NCBI GenBank assembly: GCA_005768725.1 | Contig: VAFM01000001.1 | Location: 744,001 to 808,000 of the forward strand | Length of the DNA stretch: 64,000 nt | Direction of reading: 5' to 3' | DNA from: Blastochloris viridis | GTDB lineage: Bacteria > Pseudomonadota > Alphaproteobacteria > UBA2136 > UBA6156 | In this document: positions 27,856-34,922 of the stretch, one piece after another | How the letters are laid out: each line of letters opens with the position of its first letter | Numbering within the stretch: position 1 is the stretch's first letter | Position numbers and translations under genes: made by a program | Notes under the pieces: generated by a model | What the model saw: the letters and a program-made list of their open reading frames with translations, nothing else | What the model was told of the DNA's origin: nothing | Database searches by the model: none

Positions 27856-28323
27856 CTATACAGATAGTACGGCTTCACTTTCGCGCATGGCCTTAGCCAA
27901 TTCGGCGACACTGGTCCCGGCATCGCCATACATGCCACACCTTTCCAAGAGAGCTGCGTCGGCCTTATCAATCAGACAGGCTACATCCTGAAATGTCTGA
28001 TACGCGAGCAGGCTTAATTCCCAGAGAGAGTGCGGCAAAGCCCCCATATAGCGACGTATGTCGAATATAAAAGTAGGACGGGCATAGTTATAAACAGCTC
28101 CCAATACCTGAAGCTGATCGCTGTACGTACTCAGAATATGCCCACCAAAACGGTCCCATTGCGGTTCCGTGCGCCACAGGGTTACCTTCTCCTGAATCTC
28201 TTGGGCATCGCCCTGCACTGGATCCAGCACATGCGCCATTTTCAGCTCAGTCCTCAGGAGCCTCTGCCGCGCCGGAATACCGGGCCGCGACATATAAGCC
28301 GGAGATATCAATAATCCATTCAT
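27856..28323 (-). CDS. Protein of unknown function
   Basis: 155 aa, soluble, mixed alpha-helical. Starts MNGLLISPAYMSRPGIPARQ; later parts are WRTEPQWDRFGGHILSTYSD, then FIFDIRRYMGALPHSLWELS and a C-terminal helical end. AAAGGA lies six bases before the ATG. No signal peptide, membrane segment or recognisable domain. Shares a bidirectional terminator with 27638. Confidence 0.7.
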   Translation of the reverse strand: MNGLLISPAYMSRPGIPARQRLLRTELKMAHVLDPVQGDAQEIQEKVTLWRTEPQWDRFGGHILSTYSDQLQVLGAVYNYARPTFIFDIRRYMGALPHSLWELSLLAYQTFQDVACLIDKADAALLERCGMYGDAGTSVAELAKAMRESEAVLSV

Positions 28324-28404
28324 GCGGATTCCTTTCCGGTCGGAGAAAAACTCCCACCTTATCCAAGCGGTACAAGATGCTTCTCTCTATAAAATATCTC
28401 CGAC

Positions 28405-28435
28405 AAAAACAAGGGGCCTGAGGCCCCCTGTTTTT
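28405..28435 (-). terminator. Terminator after 28453-28935 gene
   Basis: GGGGCC-TGA-GGCCCC stem extended by ACA/TGT pairs, followed on the minus strand by TTGTTTTTG. Confidence 0.8.
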
Positions 28436-28452
28436 CATCGTCTTTCGATGCG

Positions 28453-28935
28453 TTATGCTGTTTTGGCATAGTGCGGCTCTGTCAGTACATCGCGCAGACC
28501 CGTAGACTCAAGCAGAATTCGGGCGACAGGTGAGGCTATCCAGTATTCCGCTCTGTTTCCAGCATCGCTGCGGATCATCACCGATGCGGCGGTTTTCACC
28601 TTCTCGGAAATGCTGATCAGCTCGGTGGGGCAATAGACTGCCTGCTGTGACATCGCCATGGCGCAGGCCGTGGTATCGAACATGAGAACGTCGGCCCCAC
28701 ACCGGCGGGCCTCCTCATCGATGGCGTGAGCAAAGTCGTATTCAACCCGTTGGGCTGCGGTAGGGCGCAAGCTACCTATCATGTCCTCTGCGCGCTTCCA
28801 CCCAGCTTCACCATGCCGGCGCACCTGAGTGTCCAGCCCCAGATGGTGCAGGTAGTTAAGACGTCTGTTCTGATCAGGATTCAAGGCCGTGCGGTGGTCG
28901 CCCGGCTTATTCGGAAAAACAATCAAGATGCGCAT
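28453..28935 (-). CDS. Protein of unknown function
   Basis: 160 aa. Start set at 28935 (MRILIVFPNKPGDHRTALNP) because GAGGAG lies six bases upstream. A beta strand followed by a loop (ILIVFPNKPGD) and GADVLMFDTTACAMAMSQQA in the middle suggest an alpha/beta fold. ISEKVKTAASVMIRSDAGNR follows. No catalytic motif is certain and I do not assign a family. Own terminator. Confidence 0.7.
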   Translation of the reverse strand: MRILIVFPNKPGDHRTALNPDQNRRLNYLHHLGLDTQVRRHGEAGWKRAEDMIGSLRPTAAQRVEYDFAHAIDEEARRCGADVLMFDTTACAMAMSQQAVYCPTELISISEKVKTAASVMIRSDAGNRAEYWIASPVARILLESTGLRDVLTEPHYAKTA

Positions 28936-29044
28936 GGGATTCTCCTCTTCTGCGCGGGTTTGTACCTGAAGCCCTGTATAGACAGGGGCGGTACATGCCA
29001 CAAGGATTTCGGCCAGACACGCCCAATTCCTCATCAGAAAAGAC

Positions 29045-29092
29045 AAAAAGGAGCCTTGCGGCTCCTTCGTGTTTCGGAATGATGGCCGAAAC
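29045..29092 (-). terminator. rplJL terminator
   Basis: Two tandem hairpins after rplL: GTTTCGG-AATGATGG-CCGAAAC (29071-29092), then AAGGAGCC-TTGC-GGCTCCTT (29048-29067) followed on the minus strand by TTTTTG. It separates rplJL from rpoBC. Confidence 0.9.
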
Positions 29093-29100
29093 GGATAGAA

Positions 29101-29466
29101 CTACTTCAGTTCTACCTTGGCGCCAGCTGCTTCCAGCTTGGCCTTCATTTCTTCGGCGTCCTTCTTGGCAACGCCTTCCTTTACGACTTGCGGAGCGCCT
29201 TCGACGAGGTCCTTGGCTTCCTTCAGGCCGAGACCGGTCAGCTCACGAACAGCCTTGATCACGTCGATCTTCTTGTCGCCAGCGGCGGCCAGGGTCACGG
29301 TGAAGTCGGTTTGCTCTTCAGCAGCCGGGCCAGCAGCAGCAGCTACAGCAACCGGAGCGGCGGCGGATACGCCCCACTTTTCTTCCAGCATTTTGCTCAG
29401 TTCAGCAGCTTCCATAACGGTCAGGGTGCTGAGGGTTTCTACGATTTGTTGCAGGTTTGCAGACAT
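29101..29466 (-). CDS. rplL: 50S ribosomal protein L7/L12
   Basis: 121 aa. Forms the flexible stalk that recruits GTPase factors. N-terminal dimerisation region (ANLQQIVETLSTLTVMEAAE), Ala/Gly hinge (about 36-52), C-terminal domain with KIDVIKAVRELTGLGLKEAK and DLVEGAPQVVKEGVAK. AAAGGAAACTAAA precedes the start. Confidence 0.98.
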   Translation of the reverse strand: MSANLQQIVETLSTLTVMEAAELSKMLEEKWGVSAAAPVAVAAAAGPAAEEQTDFTVTLAAAGDKKIDVIKAVRELTGLGLKEAKDLVEGAPQVVKEGVAKKDAEEMKAKLEAAGAKVELK

Positions 29467-29490
29467 TTTAGTTTCCTTTAATTAAGAGAA

Positions 29491-29985
29491 TTAAGCCGCA
29501 GCAGCTTCCGAGGACTTCTCGGAGTATGCCTTGGTAACACGGGCCAGTTGGCCACCCGGCGCTTGCAGCACACCAATGATCTTGGCGCGAGCTTCGTCGA
29601 GGGTCGGCAATTGGCTGATGGTCTTCACTTCGGCGGCGCTCAGCACCTTACCGTTCATGGAGCCACCGACGATGACCAGCTTGTTGTTGGCATCGGCGAA
29701 CTTCTGGCTGATGCGGGACGGCGCGATTTCGTCTGCGCTGAATGCGAGAACGGTCGGGCCGACCATGATGCTGCTCAGCTCTTCAAAGGCAGTGCCCTTG
29801 AATGCCAGCTTTGCCAGACGGTTTTTAGCCACCTGTACTTCGCCACCGGCTTCGCGCATCTGGCGACGCAGTTGGCTCATTTCCTTCACGGTCAGACCAC
29901 GGTAGTGGGCCACCACGAGGGACTTGGCCGAAGCGATACGCTCGGACAGGCTGCCGATAAAGGCTTGTTTCTGGGTACGATCCAT
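29491..29985 (-). CDS. rplJ: 50S ribosomal protein L10
   Basis: 164 aa. Base of the L12 stalk. MDRTQKQAFIGSLSERIASA, VVAHYRGLTVKEMSQLRRQM, VAKNRLAKLAFKG, and the C-terminal helix that binds L12 dimers (PGGQLARVTKAYSEKSSEAA). In many bacteria the L10-L12 complex represses this transcript; a structured leader precedes it. Confidence 0.98.
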   Translation of the reverse strand: MDRTQKQAFIGSLSERIASAKSLVVAHYRGLTVKEMSQLRRQMREAGGEVQVAKNRLAKLAFKGTAFEELSSIMVGPTVLAFSADEIAPSRISQKFADANNKLVIVGGSMNGKVLSAAEVKTISQLPTLDEARAKIIGVLQAPGGQLARVTKAYSEKSSEAAAA

Positions 29986-30027
29986 AGAGGATTCCCTTCC
30001 ACTTGGTTACTTTGCCTACGCACCCCA

Positions 30028-30177
30028 TGTGCGCATGCACACCAGTCTGAATTTCTGTGGAAACATCGCAAAACCTAAATACAGATTGCGGATATTGCCC
30101 CTCGGTTGGAAATTAAGCCCCGCAATTCATTGAATAAATTACGTACCATGGGCACCAACGGTCTTCAGGTGTTGGTG
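30028..30177 (-). promoter_or_regulatory. rplJ leader hairpins
   Basis: CACCAAC (30153-30159) with GTTGGTG (30171-30177) gives 7 bp, and TGTGC-GCAT-GCACA (30028-30041) gives 5 bp. This 277-bp leader is where L10-leader autoregulation is expected. I do not see the full L10 leader consensus. No promoter stands out. Confidence 0.35.
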
Positions 30178-30210
30178 GCTCTATACGGGCGTCTAACTGA
30201 TATGTAAAGC

Positions 30211-30240
30211 AAAAAAGTGCCCGCAGGGTTCTACGGGCAC
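30211..30240 (-). terminator. Terminator after Wzc-like gene
   Basis: GTGCCCG (30217-30223) with CGGGCAC (30234-30240); the minus strand continues TTTTTTGC. Confidence 0.88.
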
Positions 30241-30262
30241 CTTACCAGAATAGAAAGCTCGT

Positions 30263-31852
30263 TTAGTCGAGCTTGGCCTTGAGAGTTGCCTTGCGCAGCG
30301 CCTTGGCGAGCGGCGGCAGTACCTTGCCCAGACGGTCGGCCAACTGGCCCAGCAACTGGCGACGGCTCAGCATGAACTGCATGTTCAGCACCACACCCAG
30401 CAGTGGCGCCCCTACCAGCAGCAGGCTGTCGGTGGCACGCTTGAGTTCTGACTGTGTGGTCACGCTCGCCTGTGCCAGCAACAGCGTGCGGGCGCTGGCC
30501 GAAGCTACAGCCACAGCGTCCACGTTACCGCGATTAACAGCGGCCAGCGGACTACCGTCGACGATCACGACATCCGCCATTTCGGTCAGCATATCGAACA
30601 GTACCGGCAAGCCACCGGCTTCACCCAGCTTGCTCAGGGTTTCCGGATGACGGGGTGCGGCCAGCAGCTTGAGGTTATCGCTGCCAGGCATGGGTTGCAG
30701 AGCCTCCCAACCACCTTTCTTGGCCTTGGCGCCCTTCGGCAATTCCCAGTTACCGTCACCCAGGCCCAGCCACTGGCTCAGCATGCGGTCACGCAGGTTC
30801 ATATCAACCAGAATCACGGTTTTGCCCTGCTCCGCGGTACGCTCGGCCAGCAGCAACGCCAGCGTACTGCTGCCTTCACCCCCCTTGGCGCCCAGCAGCA
30901 CCAGTGGCCCGCGCAGGTTGCGCACCAGAGAACGTTGCAGACGACCTAGTTCGCTGAATTCGGACGGACGCAGTTTTTTGCCACCGGCCATCACATGCAG
31001 GCCGCGCGGCGTAACATTCAGTTTTCCCAGCCACGGCAGAGTGCCTACCACCTGCATATCGCTGGCCGCAGCCGCATCGTCTTCGCTTTCGACCACCGCA
31101 CGGTTGGCGAACGGCAGCTTTTGCAACAGACCGAACAGCAGGCCACCCAGCAGACCGGCCAGGATCATATTAGCCACCACACGGGCCGTGCCTTGCAGCG
31201 GCTCATTCATGGTGGCGGTTTCGGCAAACCAGACCAGCGCCTGACTGCCATGACGGCCGAAGGCGAGGTTCACGCGACGCAGATCGCTTTGCAGTTGTAC
31301 GGTATCACCCTGCAGTTTTTCACTGCGGGCGTTCAGCTCCAAACGTGTCGCCTCATCAGCGCCATCGCTGGTCGCCAGACGGCCAACAATCTCCTTCAGC
31401 TCCTGCTGGTTCTGCAGAATCATCTGCTCCAGACGCATACGCTCCGGCGCCAGCAAGGCCTGAATAAAGTTGTAGGCCAACGCATCGGTCATCTGCTCCA
31501 AGCCTTCCGGTGCATGGCTGCGGTAGCTGATGGTCATCAGGTTATTATTAATGACACGCAGAGAGACCTTATCGGCCTGCAATTTGCGCTGAGCATCGGT
31601 GCCGGTATCGGCCAGCAGTTGCGGGTTAACCAGAATCTGGCGCAGCGCCTCCCCCTGCCCCGGCGCACTGATGTTCTGTAATAGCGGCGACTTGGCCTGA
31701 TCCGACTGAACCTGCAGCAATGCGGTGGCTTCAAAGGTCGGCGGAACCTGGAGGCTGTAAATCGCGGCCAGAAGGGCAAACACAACAACCGGAACACCAA
31801 TCTTCACGCGTACGCGCCAGATTTCCGCAAGAGTGACAAGGATAAAGTTCAT
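30263..31852 (-). CDS. Wzz/Wzc-like polysaccharide chain-length protein with degenerate ATPase
   Basis: 529 aa. Wzz-type N-terminus: membrane segment at about 18-35, then VPPTFEATALLQVQSDQAKS, a coiled-coil-rich periplasmic part and a second membrane segment near 225-245. The C-half is a BY-kinase-like domain, but the P-loop reads GAKGGEGSST (321-330) with serine where GK(S/T) needs lysine; Walker A-prime is VDMNLRD instead of DxDxR, and Walker B is VDGSP. No C-terminal tyrosine cluster. It is therefore probably not a kinase. The start at 31852 (MNFILVTLAEIWR) has only a weak RBS. It lies between rplJ and rplK and is divergent from rplK. Confidence 0.75.
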   Translation of the reverse strand: MNFILVTLAEIWRVRVKIGVPVVVFALLAAIYSLQVPPTFEATALLQVQSDQAKSPLLQNISAPGQGEALRQILVNPQLLADTGTDAQRKLQADKVSLRVINNNLMTISYRSHAPEGLEQMTDALAYNFIQALLAPERMRLEQMILQNQQELKEIVGRLATSDGADEATRLELNARSEKLQGDTVQLQSDLRRVNLAFGRHGSQALVWFAETATMNEPLQGTARVVANMILAGLLGGLLFGLLQKLPFANRAVVESEDDAAAASDMQVVGTLPWLGKLNVTPRGLHVMAGGKKLRPSEFSELGRLQRSLVRNLRGPLVLLGAKGGEGSSTLALLLAERTAEQGKTVILVDMNLRDRMLSQWLGLGDGNWELPKGAKAKKGGWEALQPMPGSDNLKLLAAPRHPETLSKLGEAGGLPVLFDMLTEMADVVIVDGSPLAAVNRGNVDAVAVASASARTLLLAQASVTTQSELKRATDSLLLVGAPLLGVVLNMQFMLSRRQLLGQLADRLGKVLPPLAKALRKATLKAKLD

Positions 31853-32009
31853 GAGAGCGCGCTTTCGTTGCGTTATGCCTTGCTCAGGCTTGTTTTTCCG
31901 GGCAGCTACCGCCACCCTTTGTTGGTTGGATATTATAGAGAGGTGCACAAGCATGGCAATGCTCCTGCCGGACATATCGGCACTCATGCGCCACAACGCA
32001 TTCATACGC

Positions 32010-32038
32010 TTGACACTTCCGCCACATACGCCTATATC
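32010..32038 (+). promoter_or_regulatory. rplK promoter
   Basis: TTGACA (32010-32015), 17-bp spacer, TATATC (32033-32038), then GCCCTC. Surrounding bases (CGCTTGACAC and CGCCTATATCGCCC) match the S10 promoter almost exactly. A GCAGGC-GCT-GCCTGC hairpin (32060-32074) lies in the leader. Confidence 0.8.
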
Positions 32039-32127
32039 GCCCTCACTACATCCGCGCGCGCAGGCGCTGCCTGCTCGTCTATAAAGCGTCTGTAGGAGTT
32101 ATAAACAACGAACGGAAAGTATTAGCC

Positions 32128-32559
32128 ATGGCTAAGAAAATCGCCGGCTTCGTCAAGCTGCAAGTTCCAGCTGGCGCTGCCAACCCGGCCCCGCCCGTAG
32201 GTCCCGCACTGGGCCAAAAGGGTCTTAACATTATGGAATTCTGCAAGGCCTTCAACGCTGCTACCCAGCCGCCGAAGTTTGCCGCAGGCACCCCGATCCC
32301 CGTCATCATCACCGCGTACGCCGACCGTACCTTCACCTTCGAGCTGAAGACCCCGCCGGCCAGCTGGTACCTTATGCAAGCCGCCAGCATCAAGAAGGGT
32401 GCCAAAACCCCGAACGTTCCGATCGGTCAGGTTAAGCGCGCTGAAGTGAAGAAGATCGCTGAAGCCAAGATGGTCGACCTCAACGCCAACTCCGTTGAGC
32501 AAGCCATGAAGATTATTGAAGGCAGCGCCCGCTCTATGGGCCTGACCGTAGTAGACTAA
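32128..32559 (+). CDS. rplK: 50S ribosomal protein L11
   Basis: 143 aa. L11 with 23S helices 43-44 forms the GTPase centre and senses uncharged tRNA through RelA. MAKKIAGFVKLQVPAGAANP, PPVGPALGQKGLNIMEFCKA, FNAAT, and the C-terminal RNA-binding GQVKRAEVKKIAEAKM. Followed by rplA at 14 bp. It is on the opposite strand from rplJL-rpoBC, unlike the classical order; secE and nusG are not upstream. Confidence 0.98.
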   Translation: MAKKIAGFVKLQVPAGAANPAPPVGPALGQKGLNIMEFCKAFNAATQPPKFAAGTPIPVIITAYADRTFTFELKTPPASWYLMQAASIKKGAKTPNVPIGQVKRAEVKKIAEAKMVDLNANSVEQAMKIIEGSARSMGLTVVD

Positions 32560-32573
32560 GGAAGGATACGACC

Positions 32574-33281
32574 ATGGCTACTAAGAAGTCCACCAAACTC
32601 ACCTCCGCCAAGCCGAAGAAGGTTTTCCCGGAGTTTGACCGCCTGAAGGCCTACAGCCTTGATGAAGCTCTGAAGCTGCTGGCTACCATGCCGGCCGCCA
32701 AGTTCGACGAATCCGTCGACGTTGCGCTGAACCTGGGCGTAGACCCCAAGTATAACGACCAGATGGTTCGTGGCGTTGTGTCGCTGCCGCACGGTAACGG
32801 TAAGACCGTCCGCGTGGCTGTCTTCGCCAAGGGTGCCGCCGCCGATGAAGCGAAGGCTGCCGGTGCCGACGTTGTCGGTCTGGAAGACCTGATCGCCAAG
32901 GTTGAAGCCGGTAATATCGATTTCGACCGCGTTATCGCCACCCCGGACTGCATGCCGCAACTGGGTAAGATCGCCCGTATCCTCGGCCCGAAAGGCATGA
33001 TGCCGAACCCGAAGCTGGGTACCGTAACTCCCAACGTGGCCAAGGCCGTGAAGGACGTTAAGGGCGGGATGATCGAATTCAAGGTCGAAAAGGCCGGTAT
33101 CATCCACGCCGGTGTAGGCAAGCGCAGCTTCTCTGCCGACAAGCTGTCTGCCAACATCAAGGCCCTTGTTGACGCTGTGAAGGCTGCCAAGCCGTCCGGC
33201 GCCAAGAGCAACTACATGCTGTGTATGGCCATCTGCGCCACCCAGAGCCCTGCCATCAAGGTAGATCTGTCCAGCCTGTAA
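32574..33281 (+). CDS. rplA: 50S ribosomal protein L1
   Basis: 235 aa. L1 of the mobile L1 stalk moves deacylated tRNA out, and in E. coli represses rplKA. DESVDVALNLGVDPKYNDQM, RGVVSLPHGNGKTVRVAVFA, MPQLGKIARILGPKGMMPNP and the C-terminal GKRSFSADKLSANIKALVDA are diagnostic. GGAAGGATACGACC precedes the ATG. Confidence 0.98.
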   Translation: MATKKSTKLTSAKPKKVFPEFDRLKAYSLDEALKLLATMPAAKFDESVDVALNLGVDPKYNDQMVRGVVSLPHGNGKTVRVAVFAKGAAADEAKAAGADVVGLEDLIAKVEAGNIDFDRVIATPDCMPQLGKIARILGPKGMMPNPKLGTVTPNVAKAVKDVKGGMIEFKVEKAGIIHAGVGKRSFSADKLSANIKALVDAVKAAKPSGAKSNYMLCMAICATQSPAIKVDLSSL

Positions 33282-33295
33282 GGTTCGCCCTTGTC

Positions 33296-33321
33296 AAAAA
33301 CCCCGCTCCGGCGGGGTTTTT
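33296..33321 (+). terminator. rplKA terminator
   Basis: ACCCCGC-TCCG-GCGGGGT with A5 before and T5 after. Confidence 0.92.
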
Positions 33322-33350
33322 GCATAGGTGCCACGATTTAGATACCCCGC

Positions 33351-33373
33351 AAAAAACCGCCCCGAAGGGCGGT
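33351..33373 (-). terminator. fdxA terminator
   Basis: ACCGCCC-CGAA-GGGCGGT, minus-strand tail TTTTTTGC. Confidence 0.88.
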
Positions 33374-33387
33374 CAGGATGGACGCGG

Positions 33388-33729
33388 TTAACCGCCCGCC
33401 TTTTCGGAGAACATCTCGCGCTTGTCTTCGGCGTCCAGCTCAGCCATGGCTTCGGCATCCGCCATCGGGCCCTTGCTCTCGCTGATATTCGGCCAGATAG
33501 CGCTGTAACGCTGGTTCAGGTTGGCCCAGTGCAATTCATTCGGCCCCAGCTCCTCATCCGACTTAATGGCTTCAATCGGGCATTCCGGCTCGCAGACACC
33601 GCAGTCGATGCATTCATCCGGGTTGATGACGAGCATGTTCTCGCCCTCATAAAAACAGCTGACCGGACAGACTTCCACACAGTCGGTGTAGCGGCACTTG
33701 ATGCATTTTCCGGTGACGACGAAAGGCAT
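33388..33729 (-). CDS. fdxA: Ferredoxin FdxA (7Fe type)
   Basis: 113 aa. Electron carrier with one 3Fe-4S and one 4Fe-4S cluster. Start at MPFVVTGKCIKCRYTDCVEV; cysteines in KCIKC...DCVEVCPVSCF and CIDCGVCEPECP (about 40-50). C-terminal NLNQRYSAIWPNISE is typical of the alphaproteobacterial FdxA subgroup. GGAG lies six bases before the ATG. Confidence 0.95.
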   Translation of the reverse strand: MPFVVTGKCIKCRYTDCVEVCPVSCFYEGENMLVINPDECIDCGVCEPECPIEAIKSDEELGPNELHWANLNQRYSAIWPNISESKGPMADAEAMAELDAEDKREMFSEKAGG

Positions 33730-33860
33730 AATACTCTCCTTAATTTCCGGCACATCGTTACCCTCATTCATGCCGGTTGGCAACAGGGGGCACGCCTGCT
33801 TGTAGCAGAACCTGCGCCGGGACGGGACTTAGCCGCCATTTCAGGGTAATTTACCACAAA

Positions 33861-34907
33861 ATGAAACAAAAGCGCCTTACCGGGTCTACTTGGGCTATGC
33901 CGTACCTGCCGGCTTTAGCGGTGCTTTTGGTTTTACAGGCTTTTCCCGTACACGCGTCCAGCGAGCTCTTTCCCGCCACCGAGGTAACCGCCCGTTACAA
34001 TCCGCTGGGTTACCTGAAGAACCTGCTTTTCCCGCAGACCTCGACTGACATCGCCGAAGCCACACTGCAGCGCTATGCCGCCATTGAACCGGCCTCGGGC
34101 GGAGGTGAAGCTAAAAGCGAAGGCCATGGTGAAAAAGCCGAAGGCGGCGGCCATGGCGACCCCAAGGCCACCGGCAAAAGCGAAGGCAAAAAAAGCTTTA
34201 CCGGTAAAGTGATAGGGGCCATCCCCGAACTTCCGGTCGTCACCATTGGTGGCAAGTCGGTTATCAGCCGTGCCGAGAAAACCGCCAATGAGCTGAATGA
34301 CACCACCCCCGCAGGCCTGCGTGACAGCATGATGCTGCAGCAGCTTGACCGTCGTTTTTCCATTAACACCTACGCCCACAGCCCCAAGCGCGGCCCAAAT
34401 GATGCGAAAATCAGCGCCATCGTCTTCACCGATTTCTCCTGCGGTCTGTGCATGCCCGAGCTCGCCAAGATCGATGCTGCGCTGGTAGGGGTTTCGGACA
34501 CCGTCCAGACCATTCATGTGCATGCACCGATGATGCGTTTTCAGGACACCAACATGCCCGCTTTTTACGGCAAGGTGGCGGCCCGCGGCGGTGTCTTCTG
34601 GAAGTATCGCGACCTGCTGATCGCCAAACCAACGACCGATGCCAATGTGCTGTTTGACAATCTTATCTCCAGCGGCATGAACGTAGCCCAGGCCCGCAGC
34701 CTTATGATGACCGATGCCCGCCGTTTTTACCGCGAGCTTGACGCCGACAGCCTGCTGGCACGCAGTTTCAGCATCGCCAATCCTCCGGTGGTATTTCTCA
34801 ACGGCATCCGTGTCGGCTACGGAGGCATTCCGCTGGAGAAGCTGAAGGATGTGCTGGAGTACCTGCACCTGCGCATCGCACGCGGCATGAACGAACCGCC
34901 GAAGTAA
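33861..34907 (+). CDS. Exported thioredoxin-fold protein with CGLC motif
   Basis: 348 aa. Signal peptide (MKQKRLTGSTWAMPYLPALA, cleavage near VHA, about residue 31). A Gly/Glu/Lys/His-rich low-complexity stretch follows (about 82-118: GGGEAKSEGHGEKAEGGGHG). A DsbA-type thioredoxin domain starts near SAIVFTDFSCGLCMPEL with CxxC = CGLC (about 200-203), and has the cis-proline region IANPPVVFLNGIRVGYGGIP. Likely periplasmic disulfide oxidoreductase. The start is uncertain: RBS support is weak. Operon with the next gene (15 bp). Confidence 0.75.
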   Translation: MKQKRLTGSTWAMPYLPALAVLLVLQAFPVHASSELFPATEVTARYNPLGYLKNLLFPQTSTDIAEATLQRYAAIEPASGGGEAKSEGHGEKAEGGGHGDPKATGKSEGKKSFTGKVIGAIPELPVVTIGGKSVISRAEKTANELNDTTPAGLRDSMMLQQLDRRFSINTYAHSPKRGPNDAKISAIVFTDFSCGLCMPELAKIDAALVGVSDTVQTIHVHAPMMRFQDTNMPAFYGKVAARGGVFWKYRDLLIAKPTTDANVLFDNLISSGMNVAQARSLMMTDARRFYRELDADSLLARSFSIANPPVVFLNGIRVGYGGIPLEKLKDVLEYLHLRIARGMNEPPK

Positions 34908-34922
34908 CGCGAGGACGAGACC

